DNA of 64,000 nucleotides, from contig CP034537.1 in assembly GCA_004000515.1 (NCBI GenBank), forward strand, positions 4,664,001-4,728,000, written 5' to 3'. Source of the stretch: Pseudomonas poae (GTDB lineage Bacteria > Pseudomonadota > Gammaproteobacteria > Pseudomonadales > Pseudomonadaceae). The translations under genes were made by a program, and so were the position numbers. Of the stretch, positions 49,217 through 59,402 are shown piece after piece (position 1 is the stretch's first letter; every line of letters begins with the position of its first letter). Under the pieces are notes generated by a model, which saw only the letters and a list, made by a program, of their open reading frames with translations, had not been told where the DNA came from and did no database searches.

Positions 49217-50080
49217 TTACCTTGCAAGATTGCCGAGGCCCTGCAAGCGGGCGATGACCGTAGCGCTCGCTACTTGCATCGGTGCCCGCAACTCGTTGCT
49301 GATCAAACCCTGCAGGGCCAGGGCGGCCTTCACTGGGGCTGGGTTGGGCTCGATGAACATCAGGTTGATCAATGGCAGCAACTGGAAAAACGTCGAGCGC
49401 GCTTCGGCCAGTCTGTTGTCGCGCACTTGCTGCCACAGCGTCACAAACTGTTCGGTACGCACATGGGCGGAAGCCGCAATAGCACCGCTGGCGCCTAGCG
49501 TCAGTGCGTTGAAGATCTGGATGTCCTCGCCACACAGCACATCCACTTTGCCACTGGCCAGCAGCGCCAAGGTATTGCCGAGGTTGCCGCCGCAATCCTT
49601 GATCGCCACGATCCGCTCATGGGCAACGATGTTCAGCAAGGTGGCCTGTTCGAAGGTTGCGCCGGTGCGGTAGGGAATGTCGTACAGAATGATCGGTGCA
49701 CTGGAGGCATCGGCCACGGTGCGGAAGAACGCTTCAAGGCCGGCCTGGGACGGGCGGATATAACTCGGTGCTGGCACCAGTAATCCGGCGACCGGGCGCT
49801 GCAGGACTTCACGTTGAAACTGCAGCAACTCAATCTGGTTGTTGCCCGCCAACCCCATCACCACGCGATGTGCCGGCACCCATTGCAACACGGCGTCCAG
49901 CACCGCCAGTTGTTCCTGGCGACTCAGCGACGCTGCTTCTCCGGTGGTGGTGCACACCATGATCCCCGCCACGTGTTTTTCCAGCAGGTGGCTGACCAGA
50001 CGGTGCAGGCCGATAAAGTCGATAGCACCGTCATGGAACGGTGTGACCACGGGAACCCAGATACCTTGAAACGCTGACAT
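49217..50080 (-). CDS. DapA-like class I aldolase/synthase
   Basis: A 287-residue member of the dihydrodipicolinate synthase/N-acetylneuraminate lyase family. WVPVVTPFHDGAID opens the barrel, TTTGEAASLSRQEQ is the family's second signature, YDIPYRTG holds the Tyr of the proton relay, and the Schiff-base lysine is in ERIVAIKDCGGN near residue 160. It may be a lysine-pathway paralogue or act on another 2-oxo acid. It lies downstream of the cystathionine operon's promoter side on the same strand. An imperfect 11-base dyad at 50165-50191 precedes it. Confidence 0.83.
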   Translation of the reverse strand: MSAFQGIWVPVVTPFHDGAIDFIGLHRLVSHLLEKHVAGIMVCTTTGEAASLSRQEQLAVLDAVLQWVPAHRVVMGLAGNNQIELLQFQREVLQRPVAGLLVPAPSYIRPSQAGLEAFFRTVADASSAPIILYDIPYRTGATFEQATLLNIVAHERIVAIKDCGGNLGNTLALLASGKVDVLCGEDIQIFNALTLGASGAIAASAHVRTEQFVTLWQQVRDNRLAEARSTFFQLLPLINLMFIEPNPAPVKAALALQGLISNELRAPMQVASATVIARLQGLGNLAR

Positions 50081-50164
50081 GCACTTTCTCCTGATGATTG
50101 ACCGAATAAGTCACCGTCAGAAGGGCAGGGGGAATTGTGCAAGGGGGGAGACCGTCGCGCTCAA

Positions 50165-50191
50165 TGTCCTGTCAGCTCATCTGACGGGACA
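50165..50191. promoter_or_regulatory. Imperfect dyad upstream of the DapA-like gene
   Basis: TGTCCTGTCAG and CTGACGGGACA pair at ten of eleven positions around CTCAT, about 85 bases before the DapA-like start. It could be an operator or a transcript end. The rest of 50081-50361 holds nothing I can support. Confidence 0.35.
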
Positions 50192-50361
50192 GCGCGCCCC
50201 GGTCACATGAGCGACTGTTTCTTCGATTTGAGGGCGTGCGCAACGCAACCTTGCGCCTTGGCAATCAAGCCAATGACGGAGAGGTTAACGAAAGAGGTTG
50301 CGGACATTTGCTGACACACCCTGAAGAAGGCGTTCATCTTCAGGGGATGTAAGAGCGTGTG

Positions 50362-51338
50362 TCAAGCCCGCCGCAGGTGTTGACGCACAAATTGCGCGAC
50401 TTCTGCTGCCAGCTCCCTGTCTTCCGGTGCGCCCATGAAACCGCCGTGGGGCATGGCTTCGAAAACATGCAGCACCGCTGTCACCTGTGCCTTGCGCAAG
50501 GCGCGGTGCAGACGCACGGTGTTGGACAGGAACAGGTCCCGTGTGCCGCTTTGCAGGAAGGTGGGAGGGAATCCCAGGGTGAAATCGCCAAACAGCGGCG
50601 AAAGGTACGGATGGCACACATCTGCGCCGGCGGCATACAGCAGATTGGCGCTTCTCAGCGAGTTGGGTAGCACCACGTCGACGGTACGGTTGACCTGGAA
50701 GCTGTCACCGGATTCGGTCAGGTCCACCTCCGGCGACAACAGCACCAGCGCCGCCGGCAGCGGCAAACCTTCGTCACGGGCACGCAACACCAACGCCGCC
50801 GCGAGGTTGCCACCCGCCGAACGGCCGCCGATCACAATGTGTTCCGGGGCGTGGTGCTTGAGCACATGACGATAGGTGGCCATGCAATCATCCAGCGCCG
50901 CAGGGTAGGGATGATCGGGTGGCATGCGGTAATCCACGCCATAGCAGACCACATCGTGCAAGTCGGCTTGTTTACCGGCTGCGATACGGCAATTTTCACC
51001 CCGCCGAACACCAGCGCGCCGCCATGCAGGTCGATGTAGGCAAAGCCCGTACCCGTCGCTGGTGTTGCCACGTGCACGGTGGTGTTTTCAAGGGCCAGTG
51101 TGTGAAGGTTGGCGCGCAGGGTTTCGGCCTGTCCGGCGTTGGCGCTGGCGTAATGCTGGGCCACGGCGGCTTGCATCTGACGCCAGCCAGCGTGGTCCTC
51201 GGGTGCGGGCAGGGCGTGCAAGGCATTGAGTGGTACACCATCCGCCCCGACCAGGCGTTGAAGAGTCGCCTGGGCTTCGGGGCTGATGGACGACGGGACC
51301 GGAATCGTCCGTGAGTCTAGTTTGACGCCTGTGTTCAT
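50362..51338 (-). CDS. Alpha/beta hydrolase, hormone-sensitive-lipase type (one frameshift)
   Basis: A 325-residue esterase. The oxyanion motif IDLHGGALVFGGG is near residue 105, the nucleophile lies in VIGGRSAGGNLA near residue 180 (Gly-x-Ser-x-Gly), and the acid and His positions fit GTRDLFL and AMPHGGFMG near the end. The frame breaks at CCCC 50999-51002 (five expected), joining FGGGENCRIAAGKQ to DVVCYGVDYRMPP. It is chosen to start at 51338 (MNTGVKLDSR) because the longer open frame upstream has no ribosome site. The ester or carbamate substrate is unknown. Confidence 0.83.
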
Positions 51339-51414
51339 GGGCTGACAGCTCGCGTTCGACGACTGGGGGCGCAAGCATGCCAGCCCTGATGTGCGGCTCG
51401 CAATGGGCGTGAGT

Positions 51415-51897
51415 TCAGTGCCCTGCGACTGCTGCCTTAATGGCTGCAATGTCGATTTTGGTCATGTTCATCATCGCCTCGAACGCCCGCTTGGCCGTGG
51501 CCGGATCGGGGTGGGTCACTGCGTCGGTCAACACCCGTGGCGTAATTTGCCACGACAGTCCCCACTTGTCCTTGCACCAGCCGCAGGCACTTTCCTGGCC
51601 GCCGTTGCCGACGATGGCGTTCCAGTAGCGGTCGGTTTCTGTCTGGTCGTCGGTGTGCACCTGAAAAGAAAACGCCTCGGTGTGCGCGAACATCGGGCCG
51701 CCATTCAAACCCAGGCATGGGATGCCCAGCACGCTGAACTCCACGGTCAATACATCGCCTTGTTTGCCCGACGGGTAGTCACTCGGAGCCAGGTGCACGG
51801 CGTTCACCTGGCTGTCAGGGAAGGTCATGGCGTAGAAGGTAGCGGCCTCCAGGGCGGTGCCGTTGTACCAGAGGCAGAGGGTGGTCTTGTGGTTCAT
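51415..51897 (-). CDS. VOC-family (PhnB-like) protein
   Basis: A 160-residue glyoxalase/bleomycin-resistance-fold protein of the PhnB or 3-demethylubiquinone-methyltransferase-like group: LCLWYNGTALEAATFYAMTF, GGPMFAHTEAFSFQVHTDDQ and CGWCKDKWGLSWQITPRVL are diagnostic. The biochemical role of this subgroup is not settled. It precedes the alpha/beta hydrolase on the same strand and follows the SnoaL-like gene, with only a 33-base gap to the latter, so the two small genes may be co-transcribed. Confidence 0.85.
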   Translation of the reverse strand: MNHKTTLCLWYNGTALEAATFYAMTFPDSQVNAVHLAPSDYPSGKQGDVLTVEFSVLGIPCLGLNGGPMFAHTEAFSFQVHTDDQTETDRYWNAIVGNGGQESACGWCKDKWGLSWQITPRVLTDAVTHPDPATAKRAFEAMMNMTKIDIAAIKAAVAGH

Positions 51898-51930
51898 GGT
51901 TACTCTCCACAGAAAATGGGTGTGTGGAGT

Positions 51931-52323
51931 CTAGTCAACCAGTTGCTGTTCGATGGCTGCCTTGTCGATCACCGACCACACGTGGGCGAATCTGCCGTCG
52001 ACGCATTCGTAGAACACGTTCTCGTCAAACGTGACCCTGCGGCCATTGATCGGCAGCCCGAAAAATTCGCCCCGTGGCGTGACTTTGAAGGTCAGGCGAC
52101 TGGCAACAGTGGGTGGATCGGCGACCAGCAGGTGGATGCGGAACACTAAATCGGGGATTTCACGGAAGTCGCGCTCCAGCATCGCGCGGTAGCCGGCGAG
52201 GCCCACCCGGGCGCCGTTGTAGGTGACGTCCGGGTGGACGAAGTGGCCCAGGTGCTCCCAGTCCTGGCGGTTCAGGCAGGCGATATAGCCTTGGTAAAGG
52301 GTGGCCAGTTCGTCTCGGGTCAT
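51931..52323 (-). CDS. SnoaL-like/ester cyclase family protein
   Basis: A 130-residue alpha+beta barrel protein: LYQGYIACLNRQDWEHLGHF, NGARVGLAGYRAMLERDFRE and GRRVTFDENVFYECVDGRFAHVWS-like strands match the SnoaL-like polyketide-cyclase fold. In many bacteria such proteins are small hydrolases or isomerases of unknown substrate. The ATG at 52323 has AGGAG seven bases before it, so the longer open frame up to 52416 is not used. Upstream is the terminator of the siderophore receptor gene. Confidence 0.82.
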   Translation of the reverse strand: MTRDELATLYQGYIACLNRQDWEHLGHFVHPDVTYNGARVGLAGYRAMLERDFREIPDLVFRIHLLVADPPTVASRLTFKVTPRGEFFGLPINGRRVTFDENVFYECVDGRFAHVWSVIDKAAIEQQLVD

Positions 52324-52403
52324 GTCGCGATCTCCTTCTGGATAAGTTGCTTGGGACGCTCCGCTCGGTAACGCGATACGCAAACGCCACTGAGTAGGGA
52401 AAC

Positions 52404-52440
52404 AAAAAATCCGCATTCTTTAAAGGCATGCGGATTTTTT
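52404..52440. terminator. Bidirectional terminator after the siderophore receptor gene
   Basis: AAAAAATCCGCAT and ATGCGGATTTTTT pair over 13 bases, with the A-run and T-run making it effective in both directions. On the minus strand it ends the ECF-FecR-receptor region before the SnoaL-like gene. Confidence 0.85.
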
Positions 52441-52469
52441 AGTGTTGTGAACCTCGGATCCGTTCCTCG

Positions 52470-54933
52470 TCAGAAGGCGTACTTCGCCGTCACACTGATA
52501 TTGCGCGGGTCACCGTAGACGTCATAAGGGCTCCACGTCGAGTTGCTGGCGATGCCCTGGTAGTACTTCTTGTCGAAAACGTTGTTGATGTTCAGCTGGG
52601 TGTCGAGGTGTTTGTTGACCTGATAGCCGGCCATCAACCCAACCACCGCATAGGCCTTTTGTTCGATATGGAAGTTGCCAAACACGTTGCTGCCTTTGTT
52701 GTAGGTGCCGCTCTGGCTGTAGACGTTCGCACCGATACGCAGTTTGTTCAGGTCGCCTTGAAGGTGGTAGGTGGTATTGGCCTTGAACATATGGCGAGGC
52801 ACGTCGGTGTCGAACAGCGTGCCTTCCTTGCGCTTGTCGGCATCCTTTTCGTATTTGGCCTGGGCGAATGTGTAGCCGGCGCCGAGCTGCCAGTTTGGCG
52901 TGAGTGCCCCGTTGATCTCAAACTCGATCCCCTGGCTGCGAACCTTGCCGGCAGCCTCGTAGCAGCCATAGGCACCGACGGGGATGACCCGGCAGGTGCT
53001 GGCGTCTGCCACTTCTGCCGCCCGGTTCAGTTGGTCGATCTGGAACAACGCAGCGCTGGCATTCAACGCGCCGCCAAAGTACTCACCCTTGATGCCCACT
53101 TCGTAGTTTTCGCCGGTGATGGGCTTGATCCCGGCACCGTCGCCATTTTTCTCGGTTTGGGGCTGGAAGATATCGGTGTAGCTGGCATAGACCGAGTGGT
53201 TGTCGTCCAGGTCATAAATCACCCCGGCGTACTGGGTGACGTGGCGCACTTCCTTGGTCTTGCCCGAGGTGTAGTACTGGTCGTTGATCTGGTCATAGTT
53301 TGACGTCGCGTCGTACCAGTCCAGGCGCGCGCCGAGAATGACTTTCAGTGGGTCGGCAAGGTTCCAGCGGGTGGTGACGTACAGGCCCTCCTGATCGACG
53401 TTGTCATCGATGGTGTAGATGTCCGGAACTGTCGGCTTGGGTGTTTTCGGGTCGAAGTGATTGATGTCGATATTATTGAGGAAGGTGGTGCCACCTACCG
53501 CTTCTGTCTTGAGTTGACGCTTGCTGGCACCCACCACCAATTCATGCTGGCGCCCGAGCAGTGAGAACGGACCGCTGGCGAAGAAATCATAGGTGGACTG
53601 GTCGTAATTACGCGTTTGGTTGAATACCCGCTGGCGATAGGTCGCGTCGTTGTTGCGTTCCAGAACGGCGCCGGTCAACTTGAAGTCGGACCAGTTTTTC
53701 GACGCGCCCAGGTGCAGGCGCCAGTCGTTGTCGAAGCGCTGGTCGAGTTCGGCGAACACTGTCTTGTTGTCGATGTCCTGGTGCGACCAGCTGTAGCCGA
53801 ACGACTTGGAACGGTTAAAGCCCATGTGGCTACCGTTGGGGTTTACCGGCAAGCCGCCCCAGTTGATGTTGTTATTGTCGTTTTGATCGGATGCGCCCAC
53901 GGTCAGGGTGGTGCTGTCGGTCAGGTCGAACTCGGTAACGCCGTAGAATACGCCCCGTTCACGCCCGGCGTAATCCTGATAGCTGTCCTTGTCGTGATAG
54001 GCCCCGACAAAACGGCCACGCACGCTGCCACTGTCATTGACCGGGCCGGACACATCCAGCTCGCTGCGGTAGTTGTCCCAACTGCCGGCGCTGCCGGTGA
54101 TGCTGGCCTGGAATTCTTTGGTGGGACGCTTGCGCACCATGTTGATGGCCGCCGATGGGTTGCCGGCGCCCTGCATCATGCCGGTGGCGCCGCGAACCAC
54201 CTCCACACGGTCGTAGGGGGCCAGGTCGGCGGTAGCGACCCAGTCGGCGTTGTAAGTGGTGGGCAGGCCGTCGAACATGATGTTGGTGATAGGAAACCCA
54301 CGGGCGAAGAACTCGCTGTTGGCGGGACGTGCGGCCGCCAGACGCAGCCCTGGTGTGGCCTGGACCACGTCGTCAAGGCTGCGCATGGCCTGGTCGTCCA
54401 TGCGCTGGCGGGTAATCACGGTCACCGATTGCGGCGTTTCACGCAGGGACAACGGCAGTTTGGTTGCGGTCTGCATCGCGCCCGTGGTGTAGGAATCGCT
54501 GTTTTCGGTGGTTGCGCCAAGGTCTGCGCCGCTGATGTTAGTGGCGCCCAACTCCAGCGCACTGCCGTCACCGGTGCGCGGTACCAACAGATAGTTGCCG
54601 CTGGCGGTGCGGATAACGCTCAGGCCACTGTCGGCCAGCAGGCGGTTGAGGCCGTCGTGCACGCCATAGTCGCCGCGCAACGCCGGTGCGCGTTTGCCCT
54701 GCACCACGGCAGGATCAAAAGGCAGGGAGATACCGGCAATCTGAGCGAAACCGTTCAGCGATTCTTCCAGTGGCCCGGCGGCGAGGTCGTAGTGGCGGCT
54801 GTCGCTCTGCGCTGCTTGTACGGCAAAACTGGCCAGCGGCAGGCCGGTGATGCCGCCCAGCAAAAAGGCTATGAAGGGTCAGTGCAAGGACACTGCGAGG
54901 CAGAGGCCGAGGGGAAATCAAAACAGAGGACAT
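52470..54933 (-). CDS. TonB-dependent siderophore receptor with STN signalling domain (one +1 frameshift)
   Basis: An outer-membrane ferric-siderophore receptor of about 820 residues, most like the FhuE/FpvA group. After the signal peptide comes an STN domain (YDLAAGPLEESLNGFAQIAG), then the plug (ETPQSVTVITRQRMDDQAM, GNPSAAINMVRKRPTKEFQ) and a 22-strand barrel ending in YGDPRNISVTAKYAF with terminal Phe. The frame breaks inside the signal peptide at AAAAA 54862-54866, which has one base too many. Removing one gives LALTLHSLLLGGITG and an export signal from the ATG at 54933 (AGGAG upstream). The STN domain fits signalling through the adjacent FecR and ECF sigma. Confidence 0.9.
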
Positions 54934-55029
54934 GTACGACGAGCTCCTTTCGAATAACAGGGGTATGTCCTGTTTGTCGAAGGGCCCGGAAAAACCCGTA
55001 AAACTTTTTGCGAATTTTTCTCATCGGGC

Positions 55030-56010
55030 TTAACGGGCGACGACACGGGTCCAGAGCGGGGTAAACCGTTCGACGCGAACTGGCAGTGATTCGCTGAGGG
55101 CACTCAATGCTCGATCGATGTCATCCAATTGGAATACGCCGGACACCTCCAACTGAGCGACGGCAGGGTCGCAGCGCAGCCAACCGTGGCGATACCGCGC
55201 CAGCTCTGCGGTCAAGTCGCCCAGGCGCATGCGCTTGGCCACCAGTTGTCCGCGCGTCCAGGCGCTGGCATTCAGGCTGCTGACTTCGACTCGGTGGTTA
55301 CCGTGGGTGTCGATCAGGTATTCCTCGCCGGCGGCGACCAAGACCTGTTCGCCCTTCCCGTGAATGGCAACCACGCCGTCCTCGACGCTTAGGCGAGTGC
55401 CCAGCGGTTCATCACGCACCGCAAACGCGGTGCCGATGGCCTGTAACTGCGCATGCCGGGTGCTGACCCAGAAACTACGGCGTCCGCCTGGCGTGGCGCT
55501 GTCCTTACCGGTATCGATGAAGATCTCGCCGTGCCGCAAGGCGATCAATCGACGTTGGACGCTGAATTGGACGTCCACCACACTGGCGGTGTTGAGTTGC
55601 AGGCGGGAGCCATCACTGAGCAGGAATTGACGACGCTCGCCCACGCTCGTGGCGTAATCGGCCCCCCATGGCACCCACGTGCTTTCACGCAGCGACCAGC
55701 CGGTAACGCCACTGGCGAGCAACCCCATGCCCAGCAACTTGAGGGTCTGGCGTCGGGTGTGGCGCCCGCTGTGCAGGCGCTCCAGGGTGTCCAGCGCCAC
55801 GTTGTCTGGCAGTGCCGCCAAGCCTTGGAAAGTGGCATCACTTTTTTGCAGCGCTTGCCACGCAGCCTCATGCAGCGCATCAGCTTGGCGCCAGTGCAGG
55901 CAAGCCTCCAGGAACTGAGGATTCGAACTGCTGGACTCCAGCTTCACCAGCCACCCGATGGCCTGGTCCAGTACGTTATCAGGCAATTCCGGTTGCGCTT
56001 GAGTGCTCAT
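55030..56010 (-). CDS. FecR-family anti-sigma regulator
   Basis: A 326-residue FecR/PupR-like regulator that passes the signal from the receptor's STN domain to the ECF sigma. The N-terminal DUF4880-type domain (LDQAIGWLVKLESS...HWRQADALHEAAWQAL) binds sigma. RRQTLKLLGMGLLASGVTGWSL near residue 85 is the single membrane segment, preceded by a twin-arginine-like RRQTLK. The periplasmic FecR domain follows (LLSDGSRLQLNTASVVDVQF). Its start overlaps the sigma stop (ATGA). The frame is intact and the length is normal. Confidence 0.9.
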   Translation of the reverse strand: MSTQAQPELPDNVLDQAIGWLVKLESSSSNPQFLEACLHWRQADALHEAAWQALQKSDATFQGLAALPDNVALDTLERLHSGRHTRRQTLKLLGMGLLASGVTGWSLRESTWVPWGADYATSVGERRQFLLSDGSRLQLNTASVVDVQFSVQRRLIALRHGEIFIDTGKDSATPGGRRSFWVSTRHAQLQAIGTAFAVRDEPLGTRLSVEDGVVAIHGKGEQVLVAAGEEYLIDTHGNHRVEVSSLNASAWTRGQLVAKRMRLGDLTAELARYRHGWLRCDPAVAQLEVSGVFQLDDIDRALSALSESLPVRVERFTPLWTRVVAR

Positions 56011-56522
56011 TGTTGGGCCAGGTAGCAATGGCGAATGGCGCTGGCCATGTACTTCTCCACGGAGGCGAGACTGACGCCCAAGCGCACCGCAATCTGCTTG
56101 TAGCTCAGGCCTTCCAGGCGTGACAGCAGAAAGGCCATGCGCACCTTGGGGCGCAGGCCGTCGAGCAATGCATCCACCCGAGCCAGTGTCTCCAACAAAA
56201 TCAACTGCGACTCTGGCGACGGCACCTCAGCCTCCGGCAGGTGTGCAATCGCCTCCAGATAAGCCCGCTCAACCCGTTGCCGACGAACACGATCGACCAA
56301 TAACCCATGCGCCACAGTACTCAACCAGGCACGTGGCTGGCGCAACTCCTGTAACTGCTGCGGCTTGCCGAGGATATGCACGAACGTGTCATGGGCCAGG
56401 TCGGCCGCGTTATCGCCATGGCGCAGGCGTTTGCGCAGCCAGCCCAGCAGCCAGGTGTGATGATCGATATACAGTGCACGGATATCAGCGTGAGGGGCTG
56501 GAGGAGAGGATGGCGACGACAC
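56007..56522 (-). CDS. FecI-type ECF sigma-70 factor
   Basis: An iron-starvation ECF sigma of about 171 residues. Region 2 is HTWLLGWLRKRLRHGDNAADLAHDTFVHIL, shown by its key DLAHDTF. Region 4 is LSRLEGLSYKQIAVRLGVSL with EKYMASAIRHCY. An in-frame ATG lies at 56567, but GAGG seven bases before the GTG at 56522 makes that the better start, and the bases between (ACAAATTCTCAAATGC) loosely resemble a Fur box rather than coding sequence. It overlaps fecR, and the receptor gene follows, forming a cell-surface signalling set. Confidence 0.83.
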   Translation of the reverse strand: MSSPSSPPAPHADIRALYIDHHTWLLGWLRKRLRHGDNAADLAHDTFVHILGKPQQLQELRQPRAWLSTVAHGLLVDRVRRQRVERAYLEAIAHLPEAEVPSPESQLILLETLARVDALLDGLRPKVRMAFLLSRLEGLSYKQIAVRLGVSLASVEKYMASAIRHCYLAQQ

Positions 56523-56629
56523 TGAAAGCCTCTGCAAGAACAAAGTGCATTTGAGAATTTGTCGCATCTTAGTGGTGGTCGGATGTGAACGGCAAGTGGG
56601 GAGGCGTTTATTCCTCGCCCATCTGTCAC

Positions 56630-57250
56630 TTATGCCCTACGCGCCATCAACAACACCGTTGCCGCCGCCGACAACAACCCCGCGCAGCAACGATTGAACA
56701 TCCGCTTGCCACGCGGCTCGGCAAACCAACGACGCATATGCAGGCCCATGTAGGCGTAGGCGCTGATGGCGATCCACTCCAGCACTAGGAACATCGCGCC
56801 CAGCAACGCAAATTGCGGTGTGATCGGCTGGCCTGGAACCACGAATTGCGGGAGGAACGCGGTGAAAATCAGGATGGCTTTCGGGTTGCCCGCCGCCACC
56901 AAAAACTCCTGCCGCGCCAACGCCCACAACCCCACCTTGGCTGCGGTGGTTTCCGTCTCCGCCTGCGGGTTCGCTCGCCACAGCTGATACGCCAGGTAAA
57001 ACAGATACGCCGCCCCCAGGATCTTGATCCCGTAGAACAACAACTCCGAGGTTTGCAGTACCACCGCCAACCCCGCAGAGGCGAGGGCGATCATCCCGGC
57101 AAACGCCAGCAAGCGACCGATACCGGCCAGGCATGAGGTGCGGTAGCCGTAGCGGGTGGAGTTGCTGACCGACAGCAGGTTGTTCGGGCCGGGCGCCATG
57201 TTCAGGGCGAAGCAGGCGGGGAGGAAGAGGGAGAGGGTGGCGAGGTCCAT
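56630..57250 (-). CDS. LysE/RhtB-family exporter
   Basis: A 206-residue exporter with six predicted helices: LFLPACFALNMAPGPNNLLS near the start is the family signature, then LAGIGRLLAFAGMIALASAG and GIKILGAAYLFYLAYQLW. It exports amino acids or related compounds. The ATG at 57250 is the family start, and the longer frame upstream is rejected because it enters the transposase fragment's flank. It is not clearly linked to the ECF set, which lies downstream on the same strand. Confidence 0.87.
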   Translation of the reverse strand: MDLATLSLFLPACFALNMAPGPNNLLSVSNSTRYGYRTSCLAGIGRLLAFAGMIALASAGLAVVLQTSELLFYGIKILGAAYLFYLAYQLWRANPQAETETTAAKVGLWALARQEFLVAAGNPKAILIFTAFLPQFVVPGQPITPQFALLGAMFLVLEWIAISAYAYMGLHMRRWFAEPRGKRMFNRCCAGLLSAAATVLLMARRA

Positions 57251-57384
57251 GGCGGCTCCGTGTGCGCAGGGGGGACGGGTAGGGGAGGATAATGGGAGTG
57301 GAGTGGATTGGACAATGTGTGCGTTGGTTCTGCGCCAGAACGGCGCCCATCTTGAGTGACGGATCGCTCCAGTCGACCTCTTGT

Positions 57385-57609
57385 GCCATAGCAATAGCCC
57401 ACGACTAGCATGCGGATCATCAGCTCAGGATCAATCAAAGTATGCCCGATCGGGCGATAGAAATCGGCGAGGTAGTCGCGCAGGTCGCTCAGATCGAGAC
57501 ACTGATCAATGCTGCGCAGGAGATGATTTTTTGGGATGTGGTCTTCAAAATTTAACGAATAAAACAGCCGAACCTGACCAGTCGATAACTGCCCCATCAT
57601 GCTGCGCAC
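57385..57609 (-). pseudogene. IS1182/IS5-like transposase fragment (N-terminal)
   Basis: About 73 residues on the minus strand (MMGQLSTGQVRLFYSLNFED, then HLLRSIDQCLDL and IDPELMIRMLVVGYCYG) match the N-terminal DUF772 domain of IS1182-type transposases. After GYCYG the match stops abruptly near 57385 and the frame continues into unrelated sequence upstream of LysE. No DDE domain and no inverted repeats are found. It marks an old insertion-deletion event. Confidence 0.75.
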
Positions 57610-57669
57610 TCTCCCGCTGGCCGATGGAGTGACTTTGCCGCAGATCAGTCGATGGAACTACAAAGGGAA

Positions 57670-58231
57670 TCAATTGACCTTGGGAGCGTTTCCCCGTGCA
57701 ATCAGCAGCGAGCGTTCAATCATCTCAATGGTGATGTATGGGACGAACCCCAGCCTTTCGCCCTTTTCAAAGCTTTTTTTGTAATCCTCTAACTGATCGA
57801 CATCTTGGGCAATTGCAAGCGCAGCTAGATGCCTGAGTGGCCTTGCTCCTTTGGCGTCTGTAGGTGAAGACCTGTAGAGCGCTAAGCCCGCATCGATATC
57901 TTGATTCTGAGCCCACAATAACGCTCTGTCAGATAGCTCGACGACATTGTCAGCGCTAATGGTCTGTAGTTTCTGGGGCGTTTCGTTGCTCACGATGACA
58001 GGTGAAAAACCTTTCCCTCCCAAAGATGAACGCGACAGCATCCGAAAACTCAGTCGAGGAGATGGAGGGCATAAACGAAACTCTAAAATGATCCCGACGC
58101 TTCCCTATCGCTGGAATGATCTGGACTTGGATATTGCCCAAACACCGGATGCAGAAGCGGTCACCTACCTCATCCTTTCCACAGGCCCATCCTTGTGCCT
58201 GCAAAATCGCACATGCTTCTTTCTCTGTCAT
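57670..58231 (-). CDS. Uncharacterised protein (one probable +1 frameshift)
   Basis: I do not recognise the family. Two pieces on the minus strand fit one protein of about 186 residues: MTEKEACAILQAQGWACG to SDAVAFIFGRERF, then SPVIVSNETPQKLQT to the end RSLLIARGNAPKVN. They join if one base is removed from AAAAA 58005-58009. The protein is soluble, with no signal peptide. The N-terminal half is strand-rich and the C-terminal half (LLWAQNQDIDAGLALYRS, LRHLAALAIAQDVDQLEDYK) is helical and repeat-like. The GC content is lower than in the flanks, and it sits beside the transposase fragment, which suggests acquisition. Toxin-immunity or similar roles are possible but unsupported. Confidence 0.5.
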
Positions 58232-58314
58232 TGCTCTGCTCTCGATATCTACTATCGGATAATATTGGTTTCTTAGGCTCGCAAAGGGGCGCTTTCTAGC
58301 CAACCCTGCGGCCG

Positions 58315-59228
58315 CTACGGTTCCAGCCAGTCACTATGCAGCTGCGGAAAACGCGCTTGCAGCCACTCAATAAAAACTTGCACCTGGGGTGCCAGATGCG
58401 TCCGGCTGGGGTACAGCAACGACACCGGGCGAGGAGCTGGCCGATAGGCTTTCAGGATTTCCACCAAAGCACGGCTCTCCAAATGCTCGGCCACGGTGAT
58501 GCCTGGAGCCTGGATTATCCCGAAGCCCGACACGCCGCATTGAACGTACGCATTCGACTCGGTGACGGTGATGCCGGCGTTGCTCACAAACGCGCGGTCC
58601 TGACCGTTTACCGAGAAATGCCAAGGCAATGTCCTGTTGCTCTGACCGGACAAGAAGTTGACGCCGCGATGGGCGGCCAGATCGTCGAGTGTCTCGGGTT
58701 CGCCATGTTCGTGCAGATACGCGGGGCGGCACACGTCACCATGGTCGCCATCGCGATAGGGCGGGCGATCAAGGTTGAATCCGGCAGGTCGCCGATACGC
58801 AGCGCACAGTCGATGCCTTCACCGATGAGGTCGACGGCTCGGTCAGTCACGCCCAACACCAGGTTGATGCCAGGGTAGGCGGTGGTGAATTCCCTTAGGC
58901 TCTTGATGAATTCCATTTGCGCGAAAGCGGTCGGGATATCGACCCGAAGTCGACCGGTGAGCGTTGCGCCGGATCGGTCGAACATCGAGGTTGCAGCAGA
59001 AATACCCGCCAGAATTTCCTGTACCCGCTCATAGAACCTCTCGCCTTCGGCAGTGAGTGCCACCTTTCTCGTGGTGCGTTGGAACAGGCGCACGCCTAGT
59101 GACGTCTCCAACTCCTGGATATACCGAGTGACCTGAGGTCGCCCGATGTCCAGCGATTCGGCGGCTTTGGTAAAGCTGCCGAGTTCGGCGAGCCTGGCGA
59201 ACAGTCGCATTGATTGAAGCAATTCCAT
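58315..59228 (-). CDS. LysR-family transcriptional regulator (one frameshift)
   Basis: A 304-residue LysR regulator: the helix-turn-helix is FTKAAESLDIGRPQVTRYIQ, then the effector domain (GRLRVDIPTAFAQMEFIKSL). The frame breaks at GGGG 58723-58726 (five expected). One added base joins MVTCAAP to AYLHEHGEPETLDDLAAHRG and restores the C-terminus IEWLQARFPQLHSDW. It is divergent from the alcohol dehydrogenase at 59403 with 174 bases between starts, a common pairing in which the LysR protein controls the oxidoreductase. Confidence 0.87.
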
Positions 59229-59402
59229 GACGCTTTCCTATGAACCCCGCCTGTCTCGCGACGGTGAATATGATTGTTGCCTAAGGATAGAATAATCATG
59301 TCTTTTCCCACGTATTTATTGCGTACCGCCAACAGCGAAAAATGCACCCACGGCAGAACCCGCTGGGGTTCGAGGCCATTGACGTGTAGTGGGAGATTCA
59401 CA

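Noticed and set aside
57202..57609. An intact transposase gene
   Set aside because: Only the N-terminal DUF772 part is recognisable. The rest of the frame is unrelated and there is no catalytic domain or terminal repeat.
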